Assembly: GCA_016191435.1 (NCBI GenBank)
Contig: JACPOQ010000035.1
Location: 62,001-126,000 of the forward strand
Length of the DNA stretch: 64,000 bases
Direction of reading: 5' to 3'
DNA from: Chloroflexota bacterium
Lineage (GTDB): Bacteria; Chloroflexota; Dehalococcoidia; Tepidiformales; Tepidiformaceae
Below are positions 32,304 to 41,172 of this stretch, one piece after another. Both the position numbers and the translations under genes were made by a program. Under the pieces are notes generated by a model that did not search any database, was not told where the DNA came from, and was given only the letters and a program-made list of their open reading frames with translations. How positions within the stretch are numbered: the stretch's first letter is position 1; the number at the start of each line of letters is the position of its first letter.

Positions 32304-33611
32304 ATGGCCGCCCCGCGAGTCGTCATCATCGGCGCCGGATTCGGTGGGCTCGAATGTGCCCGCAAGCTCGCCGGCAGGCCTGTCGCGGTCCTCCTCATCG
32401 ACCGCAACAACTACCACCTCTTCACGCCGCTGCTCTACCAGGTCGCGAGCTCGCTGCTGAACCCGAGCGACATCGCACGCCCGGTGCGCTCGATCTTCAG
32501 CCACGCCCGCAACGTGGCCTTCCGCCAGGCCGAGGTCGTGGGCATCGACTTCAAAAGCTGCACGGTGGCCACCGCCAACGGCGACGCTGTGCCGTACGAC
32601 ACCCTTGTCATCGCCGCCGGCAGCACCACGAACTACTTCGGCATTGAAGCCGCGGAGCGGCAGGCGCTCGGGCTCAAGGACCTTTCCGAGGCGCTCGAAC
32701 TCCGCAACCATATCCTCCGCTGCCTCGAGACGGCCTCCACGACAGACGCCGAAGGCAGCCGTCCCTGGCTCACGTTCGTGGTTGTTGGCGGCGGGCCAAC
32801 CGGCGTCGAGTACGCGGGCGCGCTCTCTGAGCTCATGCGGCTCGTGCTCCCGCACGAATACCCCGAGCTCGCCGGCCGGCCCACGCGCATTATCCTCGTC
32901 GAAGGGCTGGCGGAGGTGCTGCCGCCATTCCCGCCAGAGCTCGGCGCGCTCGCGCATCGCGAGCTCCAGCGGAAGGGCATCGAAGTCCGCACCGGCGTCC
33001 GCGTCGCCGCCGTCGAGGGCGACACCGTCGTGCTCTCCGGCGGCGATCGGCTCGAAGCGAAGACCCTGGTCTGGGCAGCGGGAGTCAAGCCCGCCGCGCT
33101 CGCCTCTGCGATCCATGTCCCCCGGGCCCGCGGCGGCCGCCTGCAGGTGGATGCGCAGCTGCGTTGCACCGGTCTCGACAACGTCTACGCCATCGGCGAT
33201 ATCGCCTCCTTCACGCAGGACGGCCATGAGGTGCCGATGCTCTCAGCGCCCGCGATGCAGGAGGGTCGCCTGGTCGCGGCGAACATCCTCCACTCGGTCC
33301 GCGGCGAACCGCTCGACACGTTCCGCTACCGTGACAAAGGCTCCATGGCCACCGTCGGCAAGGGCGTCGCCGTCGCTCGCCTGGGCCCGCTCAACCTGTC
33401 CGGGTTTGTTGGCTGGCTGGCCTGGCTCACCGTGCACCTGTACTACATCATCGGCTTCCGCAACCGGCTGGCCGTGCTCATGGGCTGGGCCTGGAACTAC
33501 GTCCGCTCCGATCGGCCCGTGCGCATCATCGCTCGTGCCCGCCAGCGCGATGCGCCGCCACCTTCGGACGGAGGCTCTTCCCTCTCCTTGCGGGATAACC
33601 TTGTAGACTGA
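32304..33611 (+). CDS. ndh: Type II NADH dehydrogenase (NDH-2 family)
   Basis: A 435-residue flavoprotein that passes electrons from NADH to quinone at the inner face of the membrane without pumping protons. The FAD-binding Rossmann fold opens VVIIGAGFGGLECARKLAG, DRNNYHLFTPLLYQVASSLL is diagnostic of the family, the NADH fold has VVVGGGPTGVEYAGALSEL, and VYAIGDIASF closes the FAD site. The C-terminal amphipathic/hydrophobic helix (LSGFVGWLAWLTVHLYYIIG) should anchor it to the membrane. It is followed 4 bases later by a site-2 protease gene that also has its own -10. Confidence 0.92.
   Translation: MAAPRVVIIGAGFGGLECARKLAGRPVAVLLIDRNNYHLFTPLLYQVASSLLNPSDIARPVRSIFSHARNVAFRQAEVVGIDFKSCTVATANGDAVPYDTLVIAAGSTTNYFGIEAAERQALGLKDLSEALELRNHILRCLETASTTDAEGSRPWLTFVVVGGGPTGVEYAGALSELMRLVLPHEYPELAGRPTRIILVEGLAEVLPPFPPELGALAHRELQRKGIEVRTGVRVAAVEGDTVVLSGGDRLEAKTLVWAAGVKPAALASAIHVPRARGGRLQVDAQLRCTGLDNVYAIGDIASFTQDGHEVPMLSAPAMQEGRLVAANILHSVRGEPLDTFRYRDKGSMATVGKGVAVARLGPLNLSGFVGWLAWLTVHLYYIIGFRNRLAVLMGWAWNYVRSDRPVRIIARARQRDAPPPSDGGSSLSLRDNLVD
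33604..33609 (+). promoter_or_regulatory. -10 element inside the end of ndh
   Basis: TAGACT overlaps the last codons of ndh and is 6 bases upstream of the ATG at 33616, giving the protease gene a possible leaderless transcript of its own. Confidence 0.5.
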
Positions 33612-33615
33612 ATCC

Positions 33616-34767
33616 ATGCTTGGCAAAGGCATCAAGATTGGCTCCGTCATGGGCATCCCCCTGCTCGTCACTCCCGACTGGTTCCTCCTCGCGGGCGTGA
33701 CCATCTGGATCCTTGCCACGCAAATCCTCCCGGGCCTGATCGACGATCAGAGCACCGCCGTCTACATCTTCATGGCGCTCGCCAGTGCGTGGTTCTTCTT
33801 CGGCTCGATCATCGTCCATGAGCTCGCCCATAGCTTCGTCGCGAAGGCCTATCGAATCCCGGTGAAGAGCATCACGCTCTTCATGCTCGGCGGCGTCGCC
33901 CAGATCACGCGCGAAGCCACCAGGCCCTACGCCGAGCTCCTCATGGCCGTCGTCGGGCCGCTCACCAGCCTTGCTGTCGGCGCGGTCTTCCTCGGCATCT
34001 TCTGGCTCATCGGCGCCGATACCTCGCGCCCCATCGGTCTCGTCATCTTCTGGCTTGCCTTCATGAACTTCGGCCTCGCCGTCTTCAACATCATCCCCGC
34101 CTTCCCCATGGATGGTGGGCGCGTGTTCCGCTCGTTGATGTGGATGATCAGCGGCAACTACCACGCCGCCACACAGGCCGCCGCGTGGACGGGCCGCGGC
34201 TTCGCCTGGCTGCTCCTCTCGCTCGGCATGCTGGCCGTCCTCGGCGTCGACGTGTACATCGCCAGGGACTGGCTCGGTGGCGCCTGGATCATCCTCATCG
34301 GCCTCTTCCTCGAATCCGCCGCCCGCCAGAGCCTCTTCCAGAACCGCGTCGTCCGGAAGCTCCAGCAATACCGCGCCGACGACCTCATGCAGCGCGACCC
34401 ACCCGTCGTCGATGCTGAGATGTCGCTCGCCACGCTTGCCCGCGGCGTGCTCGAACTGAACCCCCGCGTCTGTTACTTCGTGGGCGAAGCCGGCCGCCTC
34501 ATCGGCATCATCAGCTCCTACCAGATGCGCGCCGTCAGTGAGCGCCTCTGGGATTCCACTACCGCCGGCGACGCCATGGTCCCGAGCGCGCTTCTCCACG
34601 CCGTCGCCCCCGACCGCCTCGCCAGCGAAGTCCTCCTCGATATGGAGAACGGCGACCTCACCCACCTCCCCGTCGTGAACGACGGCCAGGTCGTCGGGGT
34701 CATCGGCCGCGACCGCATCCTCGGCATCCTCTTCCAGGCTGGCTACCTCCGCCCCCAGCGCGCGTAA
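33616..34767 (+). CDS. Site-2 protease-family (M50) membrane protease with CBS pair
   Basis: A 383-residue intramembrane zinc metalloprotease. The zinc site is IIVHELAHSFVAKA (HExxH) with NIIPAFPMDGGRVFR providing the third ligand Asp. There are six hydrophobic segments in the first 240 residues, and the C-terminal third is a CBS pair (DLMQRDPPVVDAEMSLATLA; DAMVPSALLHAVAPDRLASE; LPVVNDGQVVGVIGRDRIL). Such proteases cut membrane-bound regulators; the CBS pair probably senses nucleotides. A second member of the same architecture lies at 43141-44304. Confidence 0.92.
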   Translation: MLGKGIKIGSVMGIPLLVTPDWFLLAGVTIWILATQILPGLIDDQSTAVYIFMALASAWFFFGSIIVHELAHSFVAKAYRIPVKSITLFMLGGVAQITREATRPYAELLMAVVGPLTSLAVGAVFLGIFWLIGADTSRPIGLVIFWLAFMNFGLAVFNIIPAFPMDGGRVFRSLMWMISGNYHAATQAAAWTGRGFAWLLLSLGMLAVLGVDVYIARDWLGGAWIILIGLFLESAARQSLFQNRVVRKLQQYRADDLMQRDPPVVDAEMSLATLARGVLELNPRVCYFVGEAGRLIGIISSYQMRAVSERLWDSTTAGDAMVPSALLHAVAPDRLASEVLLDMENGDLTHLPVVNDGQVVGVIGRDRILGILFQAGYLRPQRA

Positions 34768-34852
34768 CCCTATAACCCTGTAACGGAACCGCGCGCGTAA
34801 GCAAGCGGCCAAAACCGAACTCCCACCACCTCCGTGCCGCGGCAGCCCTCGG

Positions 34853-34908
34853 CCCCTACGCCGTCACGCCGTCACATCCCTACGCCGGCACGCCCCTACG
34901 CCGACACG
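34853..34908. repeat. Three copies of a 16-base intergenic repeat
   Basis: CCCCTACGCCGNCACG occurs at 34853-34868, 34877-34892 and 34893-34908, with T, G or A at the variable position and one first-base change. It fills most of the gap between two convergent genes. Confidence 0.6.
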
Positions 34909-34913
34909 CCCAC

Positions 34914-35948
34914 CTATGGTCGCAGCGCGATCTTCAGCACTCCGCCCTTCCGCTGCCGGAACAGGTCGTACCCCGCCACCGTCTCGCTCAATTTTAGCGA
35001 ATGCGTGAACAGCGGCCGCAGGTCCACGCGCCCACTGGCGACCAGCCCCATCAGCCGGTTCATCCGCTCGGTGCCCACGGGGCAGAGCGTCGTCACGATT
35101 TTCCGATGCATGAACGAGCCCGATGTCGGCAGCGACAGCACCGGAAACGCCCCGTACACCCCGACGGAACTCACCGTTCCGCCATTGCGGACTACCGCGC
35201 AGCAGTTCTCGAACGTTGCCTGCTGCCCCAGCGCCTCGACCGCGACATCCACGCCGCGGTTCGCCGTCAATTCCATGATTCGCGCCACCGCGTCGGCCGG
35301 CTCGACCACGATGTCCGCTCCCATGCGTTTCGCCATCGCCTGCCGTTCGGGGATCGCCTCCACCGCGATAATCAGTCCCGCGCCCAGCGTCCGCGCCGCC
35401 GCCGTTCCGCACAGCCCGACCGGCCCCTGGGCGAACACCGCCACCGTATCGCCCGCTTTCATCCCGGCGCGTTCGATCGCCCCGAAGCCCGTCGACATGA
35501 TGTCCGTGACGAGCAGCACCTGCTCGTCTTCGAGGTTGTCCGGCACCTTCGCCATGCTGGTCTGCGCGCCGTTGACCAGGAAGAGCTCACCCTGCGCTCC
35601 GAACAGCAGGTTCCCCGGCGAGTTGAACGTCTCGCAGACCTGCTGGTCGCCCTCCATGCAGCGCGCGCACGTCCCGCAACACACGAGGCAGCTCGTCACC
35701 ACGCGGTCCCCGGCCTTGAAGGCGGTCACGCCCGCGCCGACTGCCTCCACCACGCCCACTGCCTCGTGGCCCATTGGCACGCCCGCTGGCACCGGCAGCT
35801 CATCCACGATATGGATGTCGCTCCCGCAGATGGTGCTTAGCGTCGTGCGCACCAGCGCCTGGCCCGGCCCCGGCGCGTCCGGGTACGGGATCTGCGTCAT
35901 CGCCACCTGGCGCTCCCCGGTCTTCACACACGTCAACGAACTCGGCAT
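34914..35948 (-). CDS. Zinc-dependent alcohol dehydrogenase (MDR family)
   Basis: A 344-residue medium-chain dehydrogenase/reductase. STICGSDIHIVDELP has the catalytic-zinc Cys, GHEAVGVVEAVGAGVTAFKAG the His/Glu block, and CLVCCGTCARCMEGDQQVC the four structural-zinc Cys. The nucleotide fold shows VAVFAQGPVGLCGTAAARTLGAGLI. It oxidises an alcohol or polyol with NAD(P); substrate unknown. AAGGAG is 6 bases before the ATG at 35948. It is convergent with the site-2 protease gene. Confidence 0.92.
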   Translation of the reverse strand: MPSSLTCVKTGERQVAMTQIPYPDAPGPGQALVRTTLSTICGSDIHIVDELPVPAGVPMGHEAVGVVEAVGAGVTAFKAGDRVVTSCLVCCGTCARCMEGDQQVCETFNSPGNLLFGAQGELFLVNGAQTSMAKVPDNLEDEQVLLVTDIMSTGFGAIERAGMKAGDTVAVFAQGPVGLCGTAAARTLGAGLIIAVEAIPERQAMAKRMGADIVVEPADAVARIMELTANRGVDVAVEALGQQATFENCCAVVRNGGTVSSVGVYGAFPVLSLPTSGSFMHRKIVTTLCPVGTERMNRLMGLVASGRVDLRPLFTHSLKLSETVAGYDLFRQRKGGVLKIALRP

Positions 35949-36045
35949 GCTCTGCTCCTTCTCGCCACCTGCCGGGGCGTCGCCCGCCATTCTGCCGCAT
36001 CCGGGGTCCTCGCGCTGGAGTTGCCCGGGGTACGCCGGCACGCCG

Positions 36046-36891
36046 CTATGCCCCCAGGAACGACTCCAGCGCCGCCACCGATTCAGGTTCCGTGAGCAGC
36101 GGTGCGTGGCCCACACCGGGCACCTCCACGAGCCGGCAATCCGCGATTGCCGCCACCATCCGGCCGGCGATTTCCCGGCTGAGGATGTCGCTTTCCCCGC
36201 CGCGCAGCACCAGCACCGGGCACTTCATTCCCCTGAACGCGTCCCACGGCGCCGTCGATGGCTGCACCGGCGCCATCGTCCGGATCGCCGGGTCCATCTT
36301 CCACACGTACACGCCGCTGTCGGACTTGCGCACGTTCCAGCGCGCGAATTCCGCCACCTGGTCCTCCGGCAGGCGTTCGATCATCGGACCGTAGTTCTCC
36401 TTGTAGTACTTCACCACGGCCTTCATGTCGCCGAAAGCGTCCGGCGCATGTCCCACGTACTGCACGATGCGCGCCAGCCCCTTCGGGTCGATCTCCGGGC
36501 CGACATCGTTGAGCACCGCCCGCGTCACCCGCTCCGGGAAGCGCGGCGCGTAATTCATCGCGATCATGCCACCCATCGAGGTCCCCACCAGCGCCATTCG
36601 GTCCAGCCCCAGCGCCCCGCGCACCGCCTCGAGGTCGGCCACGTAGTTGTCGACGTGGTACCCGTCAGGTGGCCCCCATTCGCTTTCGCCCCGCCCGCGC
36701 ACATCGAGCGCGTACACGTGATACTTCGCCGCCAGCCGGGCCGCGATGGCGTCGAACGTGTGCGCCTGTCCCGCGAGGCCGTGGATCATCATCACCACCG
36801 GCGCCCCCGGCGCCCCCCGTGCGATCAGGTGGTGTCGCAGGCCGTTCGCACGCACGAAGATATCGCGTACCCCCACCATCGCCGTCGTCAT
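36046..36891 (-). CDS. Alpha/beta hydrolase
   Basis: A 281-residue hydrolase with the motif HGLAGQAHTFD (oxyanion), DVRGRGESE, the nucleophile elbow VGTSMGGMIAM and a C-terminal GVGHAPLLTEPE with the catalytic His. The CPVLVLRGGESDILS block carries the acid residue. It is of the esterase/epoxide hydrolase/C-C hydrolase group; substrate unknown. GAGGGG is 6 bases upstream of the ATG at 36891, and a TACAAT near 36920 could be its -10. It lies close behind the alcohol dehydrogenase start, on the same strand and upstream of it, and the two might be co-expressed. Confidence 0.88.
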   Translation of the reverse strand: MTTAMVGVRDIFVRANGLRHHLIARGAPGAPVVMMIHGLAGQAHTFDAIAARLAAKYHVYALDVRGRGESEWGPPDGYHVDNYVADLEAVRGALGLDRMALVGTSMGGMIAMNYAPRFPERVTRAVLNDVGPEIDPKGLARIVQYVGHAPDAFGDMKAVVKYYKENYGPMIERLPEDQVAEFARWNVRKSDSGVYVWKMDPAIRTMAPVQPSTAPWDAFRGMKCPVLVLRGGESDILSREIAGRMVAAIADCRLVEVPGVGHAPLLTEPESVAALESFLGA

Positions 36892-36993
36892 ACCAGACCC
36901 CTCGCCGAAAGTGCCCGGATTGTAACGCACGCCGCCGTTTGTCACGCACGCGCCGCCCGCACCAGCCTTAGCCCCACCGCCCCTCGCCTTCGC

Positions 36994-36999
36994 TACACT
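36994..36999 (+). promoter_or_regulatory. -10 element, leaderless start of DUF1697 gene
   Basis: TACACT, 7-base spacer (CAATCCC), GTG at 37007. Confidence 0.55.
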
Positions 37000-37006
37000 C
37001 AATCCC

Positions 37007-37534
37007 GTGCAATACGCCGCTTTCCTTCGCGCCATCAACGTCGGCACTGCCAACCGCATCCGTATGGACGACCTCCGCGCGGTTTGCGCCGCCGCCGGCT
37101 TCGGTGACGTGCGCACCTACCTCCAGAGCGGCAACCTCGTCTTCGAATCCCCCGACCCCGAGGAAGCCGTCGCCGCGCGGTTGGAGGACGCGCTCGCGGG
37201 CCGCGGTCTCAAGAACGCATCGGCCATGGTCCGCGCCCGCGACGAGCTTGCGGAGATCCTGGCGGCCTGCCCCTCGGACGCCTACGAGCCCGAGCGCTTC
37301 CGCCGCTACGTCACCTTCTTCCGTGCGCCCGTTCCCGGCCCGCTCGGCGCAACTGTCGCCGGCTCGGCCGCCGGCGTCGTGACCGTCTGCCTCCGGGAAG
37401 TCTTCACGGTCGTGCCCATGGGCGAACCCGGCGGCGTCGATATCAACGGCCTCCTCGGCCGTAAGCTCGGCGTCCCCAGCACCACGCGCTACTGGAACGT
37501 CGCTGAAGCCGTCCTCGCCCTCTGCGACCAGTAG
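37007..37534 (+). CDS. DUF1697-family protein
   Basis: A 175-residue protein of the DUF1697 family, function unknown. The typical opening YAAFLRAINVGTANRIRMDD and the block VRTYLQSGNLVFESPDP are both here, as is the close INGLLGRKLGVPSTTRYWNV. Length is normal for the family. The start is a GTG placed 7 bases after a TACACT hexamer. It is a single unit on the plus strand, divergent from the alpha/beta hydrolase. Confidence 0.9.
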   Translation: MQYAAFLRAINVGTANRIRMDDLRAVCAAAGFGDVRTYLQSGNLVFESPDPEEAVAARLEDALAGRGLKNASAMVRARDELAEILAACPSDAYEPERFRRYVTFFRAPVPGPLGATVAGSAAGVVTVCLREVFTVVPMGEPGGVDINGLLGRKLGVPSTTRYWNVAEAVLALCDQ

Positions 37535-37653
37535 CATCCACGATGAGCGGCGACCTCCCGGCGTGACCTCCACGGCGGCCAACCACATCCCACAATTGTG
37601 AATCGCGCCGCGAAGGTTAGCGGCCCCAAACCGCCGCCCGCTCGTCTGCGATG

Positions 37654-37659
37654 TACACT
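37654..37659 (+). promoter_or_regulatory. -10 element, leaderless start of zf-TFIIB gene
   Basis: TACACT, 7-base spacer (CGAGTCC), GTG at 37667, identical in layout to the previous gene. Confidence 0.55.
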
Positions 37660-37666
37660 CGAGTCC

Positions 37667-38089
37667 GTGAACTGCCCCCTTGGCCACGGCGAGCTCCACA
37701 CCGAAATCCACACCGGCATCGAAGTCGACGCTTGCGCCGTCTGTGGCGGCGAATGGCTCGATCCCGATGAGCTGCAGGCCATGGAATCGGCTACCGTCCG
37801 CGATTCCGTCGTCCTCAGCGGTATGATCGAATACCAGCCGAACCCCGGCCAACGTCCCTGCGTGGTTTGCCACAAGCCGATGTACGAATTCGATTACCGC
37901 GGTAACCCCCTCCAGGTTGACGTTTGCCCCGATGGCCACGGTTACTGGCTCGATGGCGGCGAAGAGGAGCGCGTCCGGGTGCTCATCCGCCAGCGCGCCC
38001 GCGACCTCAACCGCGCCGCCAGCGCCGAAGGCTCCTTCGGGGCGTTTCTCTCCCGCATCCGCGGCCAGCTTGGCGGCCGCAGGCGCTGA
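37667..38089 (+). CDS. zf-TFIIB-type zinc ribbon protein
   Basis: A 140-residue protein with two Cys-rich segments: NCPLGHGELHTEIHTGIEVD followed by ACAVCGGEWLDPDEL, and RPCVVCHKPMYEFDYRGN followed by DVCPDGHGYWLDGGEEERV. Both have the CxxxH/C...CxxCxGxWLD pattern of the TFIIB-like zinc finger domain. The C-terminal part is basic and helical. The role is unknown; in other bacteria such proteins are small putative nucleic-acid or protein-binding factors. Confidence 0.82.
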   Translation: MNCPLGHGELHTEIHTGIEVDACAVCGGEWLDPDELQAMESATVRDSVVLSGMIEYQPNPGQRPCVVCHKPMYEFDYRGNPLQVDVCPDGHGYWLDGGEEERVRVLIRQRARDLNRAASAEGSFGAFLSRIRGQLGGRRR

Positions 38090-38149
38090 GCTATCGTCCC
38101 CTGTGGAGCGGCGTAGACTTGCGCCAACCTTCACCGGGGGTGCGCGCAC

Positions 38150-39121
38150 ATGCTGACCACCGCCCTCACTCGCCGCTTCGCCATCGACCATCCGATCATC
38201 CAGGCGGGCATGGGTGCCGAAGCCGGTCCCGAGCTCGCAGCCGCCGTCTCCGAAGCCGGAGGCCTGGGCACGCTCGGCACGATCGCCACGCCCCCGGATG
38301 CCGTAGCCGCCGCTATCCGCCGTCTACGCGACCTCACGGCGCGGCCTTTCTCGGTGAATGTGGTCGCATTCGAACAAGCGATGTTCGCGGCAGCGAACAT
38401 CGAGACGGTGCTCGCCGAGCGTCCTCCCTCGGTCACCCTCTCCTTCGGCGAGCCCGCGCGCTACCTTCGCCGCTTCCGCGACGTGGGCATCCCCGTGCTC
38501 GTGCAGGTGCAGGACCTCGCAGCCGCGCACCGCGCGCTCGATGAAGGCGTGGATGCCCTTATCGTCCAGGGCCACGAGGCCGGCGGGCATACCGGCTTTC
38601 GCGGCACGCTCAGTTTCGTCGCCGAGGTCCTCGAGTTCGCGGGCAATACCCCGGTGATCGCCGCGGGGGGTGTGGCCAACGGCCGCGGTCTCGCCGCTGC
38701 CCTGGCAATGGGCGCCGCCGGCGCAGTCCTCGGCACGCGCTTCAAGGCGACTCCGGAGTTTCACGGCTCCGATGTCCAGAAGCAGGCGATCGTCGCCAGC
38801 ACCGGCGACGGGACACTCGCCGACCTCATCTTCGATCGCCCCATCCCCTTCGCCTTCCCGGATGGCATCGTCGGGCGTGCGCTCCGCGGGCAGTTCAGCG
38901 AAAAGTGGGAAGGCCGCGACGAAGCGCTCAAGGCCGCCGTCGCGGCCTTGCCGCCGCGGGAGTTCCTCATGCAGCTCGCCCAGGACCCTGCCTCGGGCGC
39001 GAACTGGGCGGGCGAATCCTCGGGGCTCGTCAACGCCCTGGTCCCGGCCGGCGAGCTCGTCCGCGAAATCGCCGCCGATGCCGAGCGGCTGCTCCTCGCC
39101 GCCGCCGCGGCAGTTACATAA
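38150..39121 (+). CDS. Nitronate monooxygenase-family flavoprotein
   Basis: A 323-residue FMN-dependent TIM-barrel enzyme. PIIQAGMGAEAGPELAAAVS is the opening FMN/substrate block, VDALIVQGHEAGGHTGFRG contains the catalytic His, and VIAAGGVANGRGLAAALAMG with GAVLGTRF the phosphate-binding site. It oxidises nitronates such as propionate-3-nitronate, or is a related enoyl reductase-like member. GGGGGTG lies 7-13 bases before the ATG, and TAGACT at about 38113-38118 may be the -10, so this gene has a normal leader. Confidence 0.9.
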   Translation: MLTTALTRRFAIDHPIIQAGMGAEAGPELAAAVSEAGGLGTLGTIATPPDAVAAAIRRLRDLTARPFSVNVVAFEQAMFAAANIETVLAERPPSVTLSFGEPARYLRRFRDVGIPVLVQVQDLAAAHRALDEGVDALIVQGHEAGGHTGFRGTLSFVAEVLEFAGNTPVIAAGGVANGRGLAAALAMGAAGAVLGTRFKATPEFHGSDVQKQAIVASTGDGTLADLIFDRPIPFAFPDGIVGRALRGQFSEKWEGRDEALKAAVAALPPREFLMQLAQDPASGANWAGESSGLVNALVPAGELVREIAADAERLLLAAAAAVT

Positions 39122-39200
39122 ACCTCGCGGACCAAGGATGCGCGATGGCTCCGTCCCACCTACGGTAGGAGCGACCGCGCCGCCGCGCCCAGGCCATACG

Positions 39201-39785
39201 ATGCGCAAGTTCCATGTCTCGACACCTGGCACCGCACGCTCTCGGCGAGCTGGCGTCCCAGGCGTGCGAAAGATCGCCATCGCGCTCATGTTCTTGGGTG
39301 CTTCCATTGGCGGCGCTGCGATCATCGGGACCGGGTTCGCCGAGCCGTCGCAGCTGCCGACCCGCGCCGTCGTCCCCTTCGTCTCGAACGACGCCGCCAC
39401 GCCGGCGCCGACGCCCACTCCAGCGACCTTCCCTCCGCCACCGCCGCCTGGCCCGAACTACTGCGGCGGTGGGCCCTCACTCGGCCCGCCGTCGCCCCCG
39501 AACGCCATCTTTGGGCTATTCACGATCGGTGGCGAGCCCGCCCCGGCCGGCACGCTTGTGTGGCTCACCTTCGATGGCGAGCTCGGCCCTGCCATCTACA
39601 CCCGCGAGCCCGGCGGCTATAAGTTCAATTACGCCGCTGGCGGCCAGGGCCACGAGCCCCCATGCGCGAACGTCGTCGGCTCCATCATGGGCTTCCTCGT
39701 CGATGGCAAGGCGGTCTCCACCGGCGTCCGCGTCGGCGATCCCGAAGCCTACCTGGCCTTCTACTTCGACCTCAACGTCCCATAA
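39201..39785 (+). CDS. Secreted proline-rich protein, unknown
   Basis: A 194-residue exported protein. A basic N-terminus (KFHVSTPGTARSRR) leads to a hydrophobic segment (KIAIALMFLGASIGGAAII), then a low-complexity Thr/Pro region (TPAPTPTPATFPPPPPP) that likely spans the cell wall, then a globular C-terminal domain (FTIGGEPAPAGTLVWLTFDG, VGSIMGFLVDGKAVSTGV). The domain resembles the small beta-sandwich modules found at the end of Chloroflexota surface proteins, but I cannot name it. A start at the internal GTG 39264 would also keep the signal segment. Confidence 0.65.
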   Translation: MRKFHVSTPGTARSRRAGVPGVRKIAIALMFLGASIGGAAIIGTGFAEPSQLPTRAVVPFVSNDAATPAPTPTPATFPPPPPPGPNYCGGGPSLGPPSPPNAIFGLFTIGGEPAPAGTLVWLTFDGELGPAIYTREPGGYKFNYAAGGQGHEPPCANVVGSIMGFLVDGKAVSTGVRVGDPEAYLAFYFDLNVP

Positions 39786-39895
39786 TGCGAGCCGCCCGCG
39801 CTGCGGACCCAACGTTCTTTACATCAGGTAGCGATCGCCCGCCCGCCCCTTGACGATTTCCGGCCGCGACGCAACTCAGGACTCAGCCCTCAACC

Positions 39896-40690
39896 CTACC
39901 TGCCTTCGAACACCGGCTGCCGCTTCTCCATGAACGCCTTCCGCGCCTCTATCCCGTCCCGGCTGCTGAACGCCATGCGGATGTTCTGGATCTCGTAGCG
40001 AAGTTGCTGCTCGACATCGATCGCCGTGGTTGCCTTCTGCAGCCCGCGCTTTGTCAGCCGCATCGTGATCGGCGAGCGCCCGCAAAGGAACTGCAGGTAC
40101 TCCGCGAAGCGCGCATCGAAGCGGTCGTCATCGACCACCTCGCCGACCATCCCGAGCTGCAGCGCCTCGTCACCCTCGACCGTCCGGTTCTCCAGCAAGA
40201 AGCGCATGGCGCGCTCGTAGCCCATCGCCTCCGGCAACGTGTACGTCAGCCCGCCGTCCGGCGACCCGCCGATGCGCGGGTAGCCCGCCATCAGCCGCGC
40301 ACTGCGCTTCATCAGCCGCATGTCGCAGGCCATCGCCAGCGAGAGCCCGCCCCCCACCGCGACGCCGTTGATGCCGGCCACCACCGGCTTGTCGCAATCC
40401 TGCCGCATGCCGAGCACGAAGCGGCTGATCCAGCTCAGGTCGTCGAGTTGCTGGCTCTGCTTCGAGAGGGGCGATCCGCTCTCGCCGGGGCCGCTGAGGT
40501 CAAGCCCCGAGCAGAATGCGTCGCCCGTGCCGGTGATCCCGATGACCCAGACATCGTCGTCCGTCGCGGCCGCGTCCACGGCCCCGACGATCTCCCACGC
40601 GAGCGCATCCGAGAGGGCGTTCTTCCGCTCCGGGCGGTTCAACGCGATGGTCCGGACGTGTCCGTCCGTGGCGATATTCAGCAGAGACAA
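39896..40690 (-). CDS. Enoyl-CoA hydratase/isomerase family protein
   Basis: A 264-residue crotonase-fold protein. ALNRPERKNALSDALAWEIV and the oxyanion-hole pieces GTGDAFCSGLDLSGPG and AGINGVAVGGGLSLAMACD are the family signature; AMRFLLENRTVEGDEALQLG and GMVGEVVDDD continue it. The Glu pair of true hydratases is not obvious: the second position reads SPDGG, so it may be an isomerase or a different crotonase. The TTG start at 40690 has GGGAG 7 bases upstream. Confidence 0.88.
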   Translation of the reverse strand: MSLLNIATDGHVRTIALNRPERKNALSDALAWEIVGAVDAAATDDDVWVIGITGTGDAFCSGLDLSGPGESGSPLSKQSQQLDDLSWISRFVLGMRQDCDKPVVAGINGVAVGGGLSLAMACDMRLMKRSARLMAGYPRIGGSPDGGLTYTLPEAMGYERAMRFLLENRTVEGDEALQLGMVGEVVDDDRFDARFAEYLQFLCGRSPITMRLTKRGLQKATTAIDVEQQLRYEIQNIRMAFSSRDGIEARKAFMEKRQPVFEGR

Positions 40691-40806
40691 GGCAAGGCTC
40701 CCGCGATTGGTATGGCCCGACTATACCGCTGACCCACGGCTATCCGCCGATCCCCCCAGCGGACAGCCGCGCTGGCTCCGCGGCCGGGTGGACGTGCGGC
40801 CCGGCC

Positions 40807-41172
40807 TTACTCCGGCACCTCAAGCGCCCGGAAGTGCTCCACCGTCCCCACCACTCCATCCGCCCGCAGGTCGATGCTCACCAGGTCGATTCGCACGTGG
40901 TCCGGGTCGAGTCCGTTCGTCTCGCAGTAGTCCATCGCGCATTGCCACATGCGCCGGAGCTTCGCCGCCGAGATGGACTCTGCCGCCGCTCCCGGCGACG
41001 ACCGCCGCGTCCGCACCTCGACGAACACGTTCTCCTCGCCATCCCGCGCCAGCAGGTCGATTTCGCCGCCGCGCGTGCGCACGTTGCGCGCCACGATGGT
41101 CATGCCCGCCGCCTCCAGCCGGTGTCCGGCCACCCGTTCGCCGAAGTCCCCGAGGTCCCTCCGTGCGGTCAC
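40807..41172 (-). CDS. YraN/UPF0102-family nuclease-like protein
   Basis: A 121-residue protein of the UPF0102 family. LGDFGERVAGHRLEAAGM and the block NVRTRGGEIDLLARDGEENV with VFVEVRTRRS form the core of a restriction-endonuclease-like fold (E..D..ExK-like). The GTG start overlaps the rnhB stop codon (GTGA), so the two are translated together, as in many bacteria where yraN sits next to rnhB. Confidence 0.9.
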   Translation of the reverse strand: MTARRDLGDFGERVAGHRLEAAGMTIVARNVRTRGGEIDLLARDGEENVFVEVRTRRSSPGAAAESISAAKLRRMWQCAMDYCETNGLDPDHVRIDLVSIDLRADGVVGTVEHFRALEVPE

